A DNA stretch of 64,000 bases from Opisthocomus hoazin. Taxonomy: Eukaryota > Chordata > Aves > Opisthocomiformes > Opisthocomidae. A program made the position numbers and the translations under genes. Every line of letters begins with the position of its first letter. Within the stretch, counting starts at the first letter, position 1. Positions 29,801 to 41,789 of the stretch are shown here, piece after piece. The notes beneath the pieces were generated by a model, which did no database searches, was not told the origin of the DNA, and saw only the letters and a list, made by a program, of their open reading frames with translations. The DNA is taken from positions 6,857,379 to 6,921,378 of the forward strand of contig NC_134439.1 of the NCBI RefSeq assembly GCF_030867145.1, given 5' to 3'.

Positions 29801-29924
29801 CTCACTCCTAACATAACGTCTATATAAATGCTTCTGTTGTGTCTGAATGTTAAGAATGATGGAGGTTCTTTCAAAGCTCAGTTCACCATTTCCCAAGGAA
29901 GTTATCTGACATGAGAGAATGAAT
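26826..29924. other. AT-rich intergenic DNA
   Basis: No OR, RNA gene or clear repeat is recognised. A ~360-base patch at 27780-28140 has an open minus frame of 129 codons, but its composition and lack of known motifs make it unconvincing. Confidence 0.45.
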
Positions 29925-29932
29925 TCTGTTGC

Positions 29933-31005
29933 TTAGACAGTCTTTCCTTCATGTAATACTGAGCATTGTGTGAAGAAAATTCTCAAGGCCTCTTTCACTT
30001 CCTCATTGTTCTGGTTTGGCTGCCGCCGGCAACAGAAGCGCCACGTGGCCGCCCCTCCCCCTGCTGCGGTGCGGAGGAGAATGGGAAGAAAAGAGGAAGA
30101 AACCGGTGGGTCGGGATAAGGGCAGTTTAACAGAACAGCAAACAAAGGGAACAGGAACAACAATGATACAGATAAAGAGAAAACACAACACAAACCGCAC
30201 GACCCAGAGAGCCGCCCTCCACGACCGCCGCCGCGCACTCCCGAGCCAGAGTGAGTTCCCACCGCCCAGCTCCCCCCCACCAGAACCCAGCATGATGGCA
30301 CATGGTATGGAATACCCTGCTCTGTTTAGCCAGGTGGGGTCAGACCACCCGGCTGTGCCCCTTCCTGGAGTCCGGTGAAAATTAACCCTGTCCTGGCCAA
30401 ACCCAGGACACTCATTCCAGAAGGTGTAGATGAATGGATTTAGAAAAGATGTGACCACCAGGGTCAGCATACTCACAATCATCTTGATATCAAGAGAAGG
30501 CTGTGATATCCTCATATATGTGAATATGGCTCTGCCCTAGTATGGAAAGGCCACAGAACTATCAGCACCACAAGTGGAATAAACCTGAAAAAATAAAGCT
30601 GAAAACACACCTTTGCACTTGCGGATGCAGGTAACGACATAGCCATCAAAGGACAAAACAACCAGAAGCATGAATGGGACCATCCCTAGAAAAAAACAGA
30701 GGAAACACTGAATAATGCAATCTGAGAATGATATAGCTTTAGCATCTCAGATAGAAGGCTCATTAAAATCACTGGTCTAATGCATGTGGTGAAAAAGATT
30801 TCTAGAAAAGACAAGTTGAAGAGGAAGTAATACATAGCTGTGTGCAAATTGTGATGTCTCCAGAACCTTTGTAATGCTTGTTGAGTTCCCCAGCAGTGTT
30901 GAAAAGTAAATTGCCAGGAGCATTGGCAACAGTGGAATCTGAAGGGACAGAAAATCCCACAAGAACTAATTTAGTCACAGTGCTCCGATTTTGAAGGCAC
31001 ATTTC
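29933..31005 (-). pseudogene. Olfactory receptor pseudogene split by a solo LTR
   Basis: OR-like text appears in pieces in several frames. An N-terminus (MCLQNRSTVTKLVLVGFS) lies near 31002, TM1-like LLAIYFSTLLGN near 30900, a TM6-TM7 region (FTYMRISQPSL, then SFLNPFIYTFWNE) at 30520-30415, and the C-terminal tail (EEVKEALRIFF) at about 30010-29960. TM3 and TM4 carry stops. The tail is separated from TM7 by the 404-bp LTR described next. Removing it in thought restores the normal order, so the insertion post-dates or accompanied decay. Confidence 0.8.
30007..30410 (-). mobile_element. Solo ERVL-type LTR with 5-bp target duplication
   Basis: The element begins TGTTCTGGTTTGGC and ends GGCCAAACCCAGGACA, which are near-perfect inverted ends with TG...CA. 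It is flanked by CTCAT at 30002-30006 and CTCAT at 30411-30415. A five-base duplication fits ERVL-type integration. Minus-strand order (TATTCCATACCATG, then GTTAAACTGCCCTTAT) gives the orientation. It sits between the TM7 and tail codons of an OR pseudogene. Confidence 0.88.
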
Positions 31006-31062
31006 TCCTGCACAGAAAATAAATAGGGGTAACTGCAGATAATGTATAAAGGTTTTGAACAA

Positions 31063-31889
31063 AGTAATAAAGTCTTGGGATCCTTACAGGAAACAGATGT
31101 ATATTTCATCAAAATTTAGGCCTCTACACCTCTAAGTACACTAGTTAGTTATTGTTTATGACCACAAACTAATTGCCTGTGAACCCAAATGTTCTTTCTT
31201 TCTGTGCCATTTCCAGAATAATAAGGTGCCAACTTCAAGTAGCATCTATGGGCGTTAGTGTGATACTGAGAGACATTAAAAGTTGCCTACATACTATATT
31301 CCTCCATTCAGGAAATTCTGAAGAGATGTGAAGTTTTTTTAGCTTTTCACACAGAACATGAGCAAAAGCTGAAATAGAATACAGTACAGTTACAGCAGGG
31401 TCAGCATTGTTAGGGGAAGTGATAAACTCCTCTACGTATACAAAAGAGGCACAGAGAAACAATGGCAAGTCAGTTAATAACCTGCCCTGGCTTCTGCCAG
31501 GCCCATGAGAAGAGAGGCATCAACCCATGAAAAACCTGTTTCCTAAAATTCAGAAGGGCACAGAGGTATAATAGCTGGGGAGGGGGGCGATGACCCTAAT
31601 TAGAAACTCTGAAGGAAAAAAAATCTTACCCAGGCTGTCCTAGGAGAACCATCAGACCTGAAAAGCCATCCAAGGAGACTTCTGCCCCACTAGAAGGTCC
31701 TGGCCAGCTGCATGTGTGTGCAGGTTTGCGACGGTCTATACCAGCGAATACAGTAGGACCACTGTCTCAGGGGTTGGTATGTCCAGATGTCAGCAGCTAG
31801 GGAGATTTGGATCTAGGGGAGACTGCCAGCTACTGGGCACACTGAGAGTCTGAGACTGGCTGCTGGATGCATCTGCTTTGTGCACTTGT
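31063..31889. other. Intergenic DNA
   Basis: No gene is seen. 31630-31870 has a GC-richer texture (CCAGCTACTGGGCAC, GTCCAGATGTC) like the patch at 21370-21600 and may be the same unclassified repeat. Confidence 0.35.
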
Positions 31890-32043
31890 ACATAGATATA
31901 TATGTAAGCATATGTACATATACATGTATATGCATACAAACAATGCATACATATATGTATACATATGTATACACATATATATGTAGGTGTGTGTCTGTAT
32001 ATATATAGAGACATACATGCACATATATACATACATATATATT
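31890..32043. repeat. TA/CA-type microsatellite
   Basis: Irregular alternation of ATAT, ACAT and GTAT words over about 150 bases, purine-pyrimidine alternating throughout. The Tyr/Ile/Cys-rich open frames across it are by-products. Confidence 0.9.
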
Positions 32044-32044
32044 T

Positions 32045-32170
32045 TGAAGCAATTGGACAGTGCCCTTAGTAATACTTTTAAAGTTTTAGTCAGCCCTGAA
32101 GTGGTTAGCTAGTAGGACTAGGTGATCTTTGTAGGTAACTTCCGACTGGAACTATTCCATGCTATTCTTT
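32045..32170 (+). mobile_element. CR1-like 3' end fragment
   Basis: TTGGACAGTGCCCTTAGTAA, GTCAGCCCTGAAGTGGTTAG and TAGGTGATCTTTGTAGGTAA follow the order of a CR1-type 3' end. It closely parallels the longer copy at 41930-42035. Confidence 0.7.
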
Positions 32171-33571
32171 ATACATTTTCTCACTGTTGGACAACCATAC
32201 TGCTCAGCTTGAGAATGAGGCAGGATGAGACCACTGGTGTCAACTCTGTTTGTTTGAGTGCTCTGTGTCTCTGTCTCTTTGTGTGGCCAGACAGGTATAT
32301 ACAGATATAACTGCCTACCAGGACTGCATGTTCAGCTTCACTACTGTAAGGAACCAGGAGACCGAGCCAAATTTGGAAGAGCTATTGGCCTACAGAGTCC
32401 TGCTGCGAGTGGTCCAGATGATGCAGAAGGAAGAATCTTCTAGGTACCCAAGACCCTCTGATTGGGTAATCCTAACAAAGATAACATGCAATTACTTTAT
32501 ATTTCAGAAAAATTTGGGTAGAAAACTGTTAGGTAGAAAATAGACCTAGTGGTATGTATTGTCCTATTACCTATAGAAAGAAATAAGAATTTCTGGATCT
32601 ATCACATCCTAAAGTAAGCATTTAAAATCTATCACATGGAATGAGAGCTAAAATTTACTAGTGATCTATGTTAATTATAAAAGTCAGCCAACATAAAAAA
32701 AATTACTTATTCTTTTCAGGGGAAAAGTATGTCTTATTTCCTTTCACAAACAAGAAAAATATTTTTTTAGTACCTGGATTTTGAAGAAAATAAATATTTC
32801 AGGCTCCATCTCTAAAAAGTAGGAATTGTTATATATGAAAAAAAAAAAAGCTAGAGGGGACTTGCAGAACTCTGAATGGATGAGACATTTCCAGCATTAT
32901 TTATATTTTCTAAGTATTAATATGTATATATGTATTCTGTAGCTAATATTATCTACACTTTTTATCTATACAGTACAGATAAATATTTTCCACTGTAATA
33001 AAATTCACAGAGCTTCTAAGTAGTTCTGACCAAACATAACCATCCAGTGCTATCTGGAGTGACTTAGAATAACCAAGGCAGCTACAAAATCTGAAGATAT
33101 TATATACATCATCTGCAAAGGTAGTAGGGGAGAAGGCAGTTTTCTGGGTAGACATGCAGAGACCAGGCAGGCACCTTGCTTATGGTGCCTTCTCATATAG
33201 GGCAGGGTTTATCTCACAAATTCAGGGCATCTACATAACAGCTTTGATTGTGCTTCCAGTAGAAGAGCTAGTTGGTGGAAACCTAGTCACAATCTAGAAA
33301 GCAATGAAGTTCTTCCTAGCATAGACATTTGCCCCTAGTTAGATGAACCACCCTCCAGAGCAGCTCACTGGATATATTGGAATGTATCTCTTTAACTATA
33401 ATGGACACTCAGACAAATAGACCACAAGACCTGCCTACCCATAGGTAAGTTTCAGTGGTAAAATGCACACTGAGAACCCTGATTTGAGCATTGTTGCCCA
33501 TAACAGTGCTGGTATAACCTCGTCTGCTGACGATATCCTGCGTATCTGGAAGAGGACCAGAGTAACTGTAA
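32171..33571. other. Intergenic DNA with possible LTR remnant
   Basis: 32220-32450 has LTR-like texture (GTGTCTCTGTCTCTTTGTGT, GGAACCAGGAGACCGAGCC), but no ends could be defined. 32500-33170 is AT-rich. 33250-33570 has no assigned feature. Confidence 0.35.
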
Positions 33572-34057
33572 CTGCAGACTCCAGGGGAGGCCAAAACATT
33601 CCAGAGTTGCCTGGGAGGAGTCCAAAGGAGCTACAGGGCATGGATCTTCCCCCAGCATACACAATGCTTTTCGGGTAGCTACTTGCAGAAGAGTCTGGGA
33701 TTGCTACCTGGGAATTCAGCTTTCTCCAGCAGAGGCCAACGAACTCCCACAGATACCTGGGAGGAGTAACAGGGAACTCCCAGTCACAGACCTGCCTTCA
33801 GCATGAACAAGTCTCTTCATCAAAATACCCAGAAGGAATATTGTGCTACTACTCAAGACTTCAGCTTTCTCTAAAGCAAGTGAACACACTCTTGGTGAAC
33901 CTATGTGGAATCCTGGGGAGATGCTATTCATGGACCTGCCTCTAATATGGACAAAACAATGAAATTAACTATCTAAGAAGAGTTTGGGGCTACTAGCCAT
34001 GGCTTCAGCTGTCTCCAGATGAAGCTGAAACACTCCTGGAGATGCCTGTGAGGAGTC
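33572..34057 (+). repeat. 145-bp tandem repeat, about 3.3 copies
   Basis: An anchor CTCCAG/CTCTAA word recurs at 33579, 33724, 33869 and 34013, that is every 145, 145 and 144 bases. Each is preceded by CAG-rich sequence and followed by a similar body (AGGCCAA..A, CTCCxxAGATxCCTGxGAGGAGT, then GGACCTGCCTxCAxxATG). Units are quite diverged. The fourth unit is cut by a CR1 3' end at 34058. Confidence 0.8.
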
Positions 34058-36895
34058 ATAGAATCATAGGTTGGAAAAGATCTCGAAGATCATCAAGTCC
34101 AACCATCCACCCAACACCACCATGCCTACTAAACCATATCCCAAAGTGCCACATCTAAAAGTTTTTTGAACACCTCCAGGGATGGTGACTCAACCACCTC
34201 CCTGGCAAACCTATTCCAACTTCTGACTACTCTTTCAGTAAAGAAATTTTTCCTAATATCTAATCCAAACCTCCCCTGATGCAACTTGAGGCCATTGCCT
34301 CCCATCTTATCACTAGCTAGTTGGGAGAAGAGACCTACACCCACCTCACTACAACCTCCTTTCAGGTAGTTGTAGAGATCACGACAGTCCTCCCTCAGCT
34401 TCCTCTTCTCCAGACCAAACATCCCCAGCTCCTTCAGCTGCTCCTCATCAGACTCGTTCTCTAGACCCCTCAACAGCCTCATTGCCCTTCTCTGGACATG
34501 CTTCAGAAACTCAATGTCCTTCTTGTAGTGAGGGGCCCAAAACTGAACATAGCATTGAAGGTGCGGCCTCACCAGTGCCGAGTACATGGACACAATCACT
34601 TCTCTGCTCCTTCACACTGTTCCTGATACAAGCCAGGATGCTGTTGGCCTACTTGGCCACCTCGGCACACCGCTGGCTCATGTTCAGCCAGCTGTCGACC
34701 AGCACCCCAAGATCCTTTCCCCAAGCCTATAGCGTTGCATGGGGTTGTTGTGACCAAAGTGCAGGACCCGGCACTTGGCCTTGTTAAACCTCGGCCCATC
34801 GATGCAGTGTGTCCAGATCCCTGTGCAGAGCCTTCCTACCATCAAGCAGATCGACACTCTCACCCAACTTAGTGTCATCTGCAAATTTACTGAAGGAGCA
34901 CTCAATCCTCTCATCCAGATCATTGAATAAGATGTTAAACAAGACTGGACCCAAAACTAAGCCCTGGGGAACACCACTCGTGACCAGCCACCAGCTGTAT
35001 TTAACTCCATTCACAACAACTCTCTGTGCTTGGCCAGTCAGCCAGTTCTTTATCCAGCAAACAGTACACCCATCCAAACCATGGACAGCTGGTTTTTGTA
35101 AAAGAATTCTGTGAGGAACAGTGTCAAAGGCCTTACTAAGGTCCAGGTAGATGACATCCACAGCCTTTCCCTCATCCAGTGGGCAGGTCATCCGGTCATA
35201 GAAGGAGATCAGATTAGTCAAGCAGGACCTGCCTTTCATGAACCCGTGCTGGCTGGGCCTGATCTCTTGGTTGTCCTTCACATGCCCGGTGAGTGCACTC
35301 AGGATGAATTGCTCCATTATCTTACCCAGCACCGAGGTCAGGCTGACAGGCCTGTAGTTCCCAGGATCCTCCTTCCAGCCCTTCTTGTAGATGGGTGTTA
35401 CACTGGCTATCCTCCAGTCATCTGGGACCTCCCCTGTTAGCCAGGACTGCTGATAGATGATGGAGAGTGGCTTGGCCAGCTCCGCCTCCAGTTCCCTCAG
35501 CACTATTGGGTGGATCCCATTCGGCTCCATAGACTTGTAAGTGTCCAGGGGGCATAGCAGGTCATTAACTGCTTCCTCCTGGATTATGGGAAGTTTGTTC
35601 CGCTCTCCTTCCCTATCTTCCAGCACTGGAGGCTGACTACCCTGGGAATAACTAGTCTGACTATTAAAGACTGAGGCACAGCAGGCATTAAGTACCTCAG
35701 CCTTTTCCTCATCTTTGTTGACAATATTTCCCCTCGCATCCAATAAGGGATAGAGACTCTCCTTAGCCCTGTATTTGTTGTTGATGTTTTTGTAAAAACA
35801 TTTTTTGTTGTCCCTTACAACAGTGGCCAGCCTGAGTTCTAGCTGGCCTTTTGCCTTTCTAATTTCCTCTCTGCATGACCTAACGAGACCCCTGTCCTCC
35901 TCTTGAGTCTCCTGCCGTTTCTTCCATAAGTGGTAGACCCTCCTTTTTTTTCCTGAGTCCCAGCAAGATCTCCCTGTTCAGCTGGGCCAGTTGTCTTTCC
36001 CGCCAGTTCGTCTTGTGGCACATAGGGACAGCCTGCTCCTGCGCCTTTAAGATTTCCTCCTTTAAGAATGTCCAGCCTTCCTGAACCCTTTTGCCCTTCA
36101 GGACTCTCTCTCAGGGGACTCTCTCAACCAGCATCCTGAACAGGCCAAAGTTTGCCCTCTGAAAGTCCATGGTCGTGGTTTTGCTGGCCTCCCTCTTAAC
36201 TTCGCCACAAACCTACAACTCTAGAATTTCATGGTTGCTATGCCCAAGACAGACTCTGACCACCACATCTCCCACCAGTCCTGCTCTGTTAGCAAACAGG
36301 AGATATAGTGAAGCACCTGCTCTGGTCGGCTCATTTACCAGCTGCATCAGGAAGTTATCTTCCACGCACTCCAGGAACCTCCTAGACTGTTTTCTCTCTG
36401 CTGTGTTGTATTTCCAGCAGATGTCCGGTAAGTAAAAGTCCCCCATAAGAACAAGGGCTAGTGATTGTGAGACTTCTGCCAGCCTCTTGTAGAAATCTTC
36501 ATCTGCCTCTTCATCCTGGTTGGGTCGTCTATAACAGACCCCCAGCAGGATGTCTTCCTTGTTGGCTTTCCCCCTCATCTTTACCCATAATCTTTCTACC
36601 TTGTCATCACAATCGTCGAGCTCTATACAGTCAAAGCAGTCTCTAACATACAGAGCCACCCCACCACCTCTTTCCTTGCCTTTCCCTTCTGAAGAGCTTA
36701 CAGCCATCCATCGCAGCACTCCAGTCATGAGAGTCATCGCACCACATTTCTGTGATGGCAGCCAAGTCATAGCTGTCCTGCTGTACAATGGCTTCCAACT
36801 CCTCTGTTTATTGCCCCTTGTTGCGTTAATTTGGCAGAAAATAAACCTCCTTGTGTTTTAACTCTCCTCACCGGAGTGGGAGGCTAGGTGCAGCT
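34058..36895 (-). mobile_element. CR1 LINE, ~2.8 kb, 5'-truncated in the endonuclease
   Basis: This is the longest CR1 here. Read on the minus strand, an apurinic-type endonuclease part (36788-36213: LGVCYRRPNQD, ALVLMGDFYLPDICWKYN) is followed by a damaged linker (36021-35744). Then comes a 319-codon RT frame (35743-34784) with [45 protein letters not shown] and [10 protein letters not shown]-terminal segment (34599-34129) and the 3' end AATCATAGAATC-like at 34058-34080 complete it. The catalytic ADD is intact, but frameshifts and the missing 5' end make the copy dead. It lands in the 145-bp repeat. Confidence 0.93.
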
Positions 36896-37910
36896 AGGTT
36901 TAAATTCTGAGTGGTATCCAATTTACCACTACCAGTCCAGTCGCGTTTACTATGTGTATTAAACTACCACGGTTCTGGACACACTAATAGCAGTCTGCTC
37001 CTTCAGTCCAGTCGTGCTCATGAACTAGCACGGCCACGTTTGGTCGCATTCAGTGAGAAACTGTGACCACTGGCTACTTAAACAGTGCGGTTTTATTTGT
37101 GCAATATAGGTATTACATAGGTTTTATTTGTGTATATAGGTTATTTATACATATAAAAAATAAACCTATTATATAGGTTTTATTTGTGTATATAGGTTTT
37201 TTGAATTGCCGGTGATAGTGACTGTCTGCAAGAAAGCACATGCAAAGATTACATTATTAAATATAAAATGCATGAAAAGGTTATAAATAATACAGCCTGG
37301 CTATAAACATTAGGGACTAAATCTCTAGAGAGATTTCTAAGATTCCCGTGAAAAGTGCTTAGTTGAAGTCTCACTCAAGGCGTTCCAAGGGGGGGAGAGA
37401 AGCAAGGCTCAGCCCATCGGCCAATCCCGGTTGTCAGAGGCAGTCTGAGGTGGAGTTCCCTTGACTTGCTCACGGTGTTATCTTCTTCTCCTAAAATCCC
37501 CCATTTCCCTGGCTATTTTTATACCCTTTCTACATTTATGGTGGAGTTTGAGTGACTGTAGTCATACATAGCTTTTATCATGATTGGTGTAAAATTCTCT
37601 CGCTTCACGTTTAAAGGTAGAGTTTACAAAAAATAGAGGGCACAGACTCGAAGAGGAGTGGTTGCACCTCAGAGGCGGGTAGCCTTCGGGATGGAGGTGT
37701 GTTTTGGTATTAAAATGACATTAAAACGAGAAAAGTTCACGAATGGATAGCATTTTGGCAAGGTTTCGTAAACCTGTTGGCTCAGGGGGTCAGATGAGCT
37801 GCTTATCAGTTCTAGAGGACCATTTCTTCCCGCTTTATCATCACGGAGCACGGCCACAGAGTCTCGACCCCACTCCATTCTCTATGGTGTCTTGCAGGGA
37901 GTTGCTGTGT
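36896..37910 (-). mobile_element. ERV LTR-like sequence
   Basis: The minus strand has AAAGGGTATAAAAATAGCC (TATA box near 37515-37533) with upstream promoter-like sequence and downstream A/T-rich R-U5-like DNA at 37090-37200, where TATAGGTTTTATTTGTG is repeated several times. The block resembles a common avian ERV LTR. Ends are not defined, and no primer site or coding region is attached. Confidence 0.5.
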
Positions 37911-38169
37911 TAGTGGATTCCTCACACGCCTGCTGCAGCTGTGTCCCATCCTCAGAGCTCCTTTTGATTTTATGCTTTTCCTCAATGGGTGAACGATGCT
38001 ATGTTTTTCATATAAACCTTAATTTTCAGATGTAAAACCTTAATTTTATTACTAATTCCACACACCTGCTGCATGCATTGTTGTAGATACACTTGAGCTG
38101 GGCTGTCGATCTCACACCCAGCCCCAGCATGCCACGCCTGGGCTCATCTCTAGTGTGCCTGGTTATATC

Positions 38170-38531
38170 CCCTTCCCCCTTCGAACCTAGTTTAAGGCCC
38201 TGTTGATGAGCCCTGCCAGCTCATGGGCAAGAATCCTTTTTCCCCTTTGAGACACCTGGACTCTTTCTGTCGCCAGCAGGCCTGGTGCCGTGTAAACCTC
38301 CCAGTGATCAAAGAAAGCAAAATTCTACCGATGGCACCAGTCTCTGAGCCTCCTGTTAATCAGGTGAGTTTTCCTGCCCCTTTCAGTGTTCTTCCTTGCC
38401 ACTGATGGGATTGAGGAAAACACCGCCTGTGCCCCTGATCCTTCAACCAATAGCCCCAGTGCCCTGAAGTCCCTTTTGATAGCCTTGGAATTTGTCTCCA
38501 CAATCTCGTCCCCGCCAACCTTCATTACCAA
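38170..38531 (-). mobile_element. CR1 ORF1 fragment (esterase-like domain)
   Basis: The 68-codon minus frame reads MVMKVGGDEIVETNSKAIKR, then DFRALGLLVEGSGAQAVFSS and INRRLRDWCHR. This resembles the SGNH-esterase part of CR1 ORF1: a VxHVGTND-like strand, a DFxALG helix and a FSSxLPV strand. The catalytic Asp/His context is altered. Flanking sequence to about 38170 continues the same element. Confidence 0.6.
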
Positions 38532-38639
38532 CAGGTATTAATCAGAGGGCTGCACCAGACCAGGGAGTTTCCTAGCAACATTCCTAACCTGGGCACAAGG
38601 AGACAGCAGACTGCCCTGTGGGATGGGTCTGTGTGGCAT

Positions 38640-38965
38640 ATCGGGCCCTCCATCTCTCCATTATCTCTCCATTCAGCCACTGTGAGACTCCATCTGAAGT
38701 ACTGTGCCCTGTTTGGGGCACCCCAGGACAAGAAAGACATTAACATATGTGAGCAAGTACATGGGAATACCATCAAGATGGCTAGGGGGATGGAGCACAG
38801 GGTGTAGTACCAGTGGCTGAGAGTGATTTCTATACTTAGCCTTCAGAAATGAAGATTCAAGGAACATCTTACTTTTGTGTGCAGCTCCCTAATGGCAGGA
38901 TGTGGAGAAGGCAGCGAATCTCTTCTCAGAGCTGCTCAGTGATAGGAAATGAAGAAATAGATAAA
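38640..38965 (+). mobile_element. Older CR1 fragment, interrupted
   Basis: CTCCATCTGAAGTACTGTGC, GGGGCACCCCAGGACAAGAA and CTTAGCCTTCAGAAATGAAG are CR1 ORF2 C-terminal text. It stops near 38960, where a younger CR1 with upstream RT text begins. Confidence 0.75.
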
Positions 38966-40033
38966 GGTTGGAAAATGGGAAATTCAGACCTCCTAGGGAA
39001 GCTCAGGAAGTGTGGGCTGGATGAGTGGTCAGTGAGGTGGATTGGGAACCGGCTGAATGGCAGAACTCAGAGGGTTGTCGTCAGTGGCACTGAGTCTTGT
39101 TGGAAGCCAGTAACTAGTGGTGTCCCCCAGGGGTCAGTACTGGGCCCAGTCTTGTTTAACTTCTTCATCAACGACCTGGATGAAGAGGTAAAATGTACCC
39201 TCAGCAAGTTTGCTGATGACACCAAACTGGGAGGAGTGGTAGATACACCAGAAGGCTGTGCTGCCATTCAGTGTGATGTGGACAGGCTGGAGAGTTGGGC
39301 AGAGAGGAACCTGATGAGTTTCAACAAGGGCAAGTGTAGGGTCCTGCACCTGAGGAGGAACAGCCCCATGCACCAGTACAGGCTTGGGGTGGACCTGCTG
39401 GAGAGCAGCTCTGCGGAGAGAGACCTGGGTGTCCTGGTGGATGACAGGTTAACCATGAGCCAGCAGTGTGCCCTAGCTGCCAAGAAAGCCAATGGGATCC
39501 TGGGATGCGTTAGGAGGAGTGTGGCCAGCAGGACGAGGGAGGTTCTCCTTCCCCTCTACTCTGCCCTAGTGAGGCCCCATCTGCAGTACTGTGTCCAGTT
39601 CTGGGCTCCCCAGTTCAAGAAAGATGAGGAGCTACTGGAGAGTGTCCAGCCCAGGGCTACAAGGATGATGAAGGGACTGGAGCATCTCCCCTATGAGGAA
39701 AGGCTGAGCGAGCTGGGCTTGTTCAGCATGAAGAAGAGAAGGCTGAGAGAGGACCTAATAAATGCTTATAAATATCTGCAGGGTGGGTGTCAGGAGGATG
39801 GGGCCAGACTATTTTCAGTGGTGCTCAGCGACAGGACAAGGAGCAACAGGCACCGGAACAGGCTGCCCAGGGAGGCTGTGGAGTCTCCTTCTCTGGAGAT
39901 ACTCAAGACCCGCCTGGACAAGGTCCTGTGCAGCCTGGTGTAGGTGACCCTGCTTCGGCAGGAGGATTGCACTAGATGACCCACAAAGGTCCCTTCCAAC
40001 CCCTACCGTGCTGGGATTCTGTGATCCTGTGAT
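38966..40033 (+). mobile_element. CR1 LINE 3' part with open RT tail
   Basis: A 364-codon frame (38849-39943) stays open through [58 protein letters not shown]-like text and [13 protein letters not shown], to a stop at 39941-39943. Near residues 330-340 the text jumps ([18 protein letters not shown]), which suggests an internal deletion of about 20-25 codons. The 3' end (CCTTCCAACCCC, then GATTCTGTGATCCTGTGAT) is typical of CR1. This is the youngest-looking CR1 in the window. Confidence 0.92.
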
Positions 40034-40385
40034 CTAAAACACAGCAAAGGCTGCTCTCTCAAAGTGGCCGTTGTTTTCATTTGACAACAAATAGAGTGCA
40101 GCTGGCACATAGGGAATGTAACTGCCTCACATTGCTTTATCTCTTTAAAAGAGTCAATGTAAGTTGGAGGAAGTTGTAGTAGTTTTCCTTTGCAGTGAGA
40201 GAATATGGAGACACAGAAACCTCCAAAGAAAGATTCTTCTTATTTTTAGATAGGTACATAGTGAGCTAATATGAATTACAGTTTAAAAGTGGCTGGCTAT
40301 CTTCACTGTTTAGGCAGTAAATGCAGGCATTTGTTGGCTAAGCAATAAGACTAGGCTAAGTAGCTCGAAATACAACAGCTAGTTT
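40034..40385. other. Intergenic DNA
   Basis: About 350 bases of mixed, AT-leaning sequence in which I see no gene or repeat. Confidence 0.4.
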
Positions 40386-40845
40386 AGGTGTTGTACTTGG
40401 TCTGGCAAGTATGGAGTTAATTTTCTTCATAGATTGAGAGATGCTGGAGAAGTTGGGAGAGTACACAAGCTGCACATCTGATCTGAATTGACCTCAAGGA
40501 CATTCCATGCCATATAAGGGCATGCTCAGCAATAAAATCGGGTGGTACCCGTTGTTCAGAGACTGGCTGGGCATTGGTATACTAGTGGGAGATTGTGACT
40601 GATTGCCTCTGCATCACGTTCCATGTTTTTGTTGTTGTTGTAGTAGGGTTTTTTCATCCTTCCTCTTCCCTTACCTTATTAAACTATCTTTATCTCAACC
40701 CACAAGTTTTCTTGCTCTTGCTCTTCCAATTTACTGGTCCCATCCAGTGGTCCCCCACTGCTGTGGGGTTGGGGGTGCAAGAAGCAGTGATGTGGTGCTT
40801 AACTGCTGGACCGGGGTCAACCTGTGGCAGTTGCCTAGGGAAACT
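40386..40845 (+). mobile_element. ERVL-type LTR, plus orientation
   Basis: Landmarks in order are TTGGTCTGGCAAGTATGGAG near 40400, GACATTCCATGCCATATAAG (TATA-like) near 40500, CAATAAAATC, TTATTAAACTATCTTTATCT near 40677 (poly(A) region) and ACCGGGGTCAACC near the end. The same landmarks occur in reverse order in the LTRs at 22002, 30007 and 42893. No internal region is attached. Confidence 0.7.
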
Positions 40846-41335
40846 GGAGGCAAATTAGACTACTGGTTTTTAATAATAATGAGGTAGCTAGTCTGATCAG
40901 ATTTTTATTTTTCCCAGAAGTTTGTCCTTTACTTTAAATACAAATTTGAGGTTGCAGGTAATCTTGATTTTCTTACCTAGGATACTGAGCAAAATTATAT
41001 TTTTCTCTTCTTCCCTAGTACTTAAGGAGTTCCATTCCCTCTTCAGATCCAATAAAATATAGATATATTAGTATGCATGTTGAGTGCATCAGTGAACATT
41101 GTAGCATTTTTTTCTCTGCTCCTAAAAAAAACAATGTCATTGCTCAATATATCATATTATCCTATCCTATCCTCTCCTCTTGTATTTGGTCATGATTAAT
41201 AATGTTCAGATATGAAAAAGATTCCTGCAAACAGAAAAGAAATCACACTAAGACAGGAAGTCCCAAGCTTGAATTCTATTCCAGAAGATTCAAGTTAGGC
41301 AGTAAAAACTGTAGGCATATTGTAGTACCAGAAGA
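40846..41335. other. AT-rich intergenic DNA
   Basis: It contains a short TCCTA/TCCTC run at about 41160-41180 and nothing else that I can name. Confidence 0.4.
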
Positions 41336-41760
41336 GATTCAGCTGAGAGGTTTAAAGTATTCCTCATATGCACAGGAATGCAAATTGAGTCCTGGCATCA
41401 GTGACAATTGCATGGGTTGTTCTGCCATGCCAAATGGAGACAAGAAAATACGTGTCCTATCACTGGATCCCATAGAGAAGAGATCAGCAGCTCCCTCTCC
41501 ACTTCTCCTCCTCAGGAAGCTGTAGAGTGCAATGAGGTCACTCCTCAGCTTCCTTTTCTCTAAATTAGACAAACCCAGAGTCCTCAGCCACTCCTTACAG
41601 GACATACCTTCCAGCTCTTTCACCAGCTTTTTTGCCCTCCTCTGGATGCATTCAAGTAGCGTCACATCCTTATAAAACTGTGAGGCCTAGAACTACACAC
41701 AGTATTCAAAGTAAGGCCACACCAGTGTTAAATGCAGTGGGATGATTATATCATGGGAAT
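41336..41760 (-). mobile_element. CR1 fragment, ORF2 C-terminus
   Basis: A minus frame (41665-41339) contains LLECIQRRAKKLVKELEGM and LGLSNLEKRKLRSDLIALY, the conserved C-terminal region of CR1 ORF2. Both ends are truncated. Confidence 0.85.
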
Positions 41761-41789
41761 GAGCTCTTGTCCCTGGTATCCAGTGTGGG

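Noticed and set aside
31790-32052. Tyr/Ile/Cys-rich minus frames of about 80 codons
   Set aside because: They are translations of the TA/CA microsatellite.
34482-35440. Plus-strand frames of about 100 codons
   Set aside because: Antisense shadows of the CR1 RT on the minus strand.
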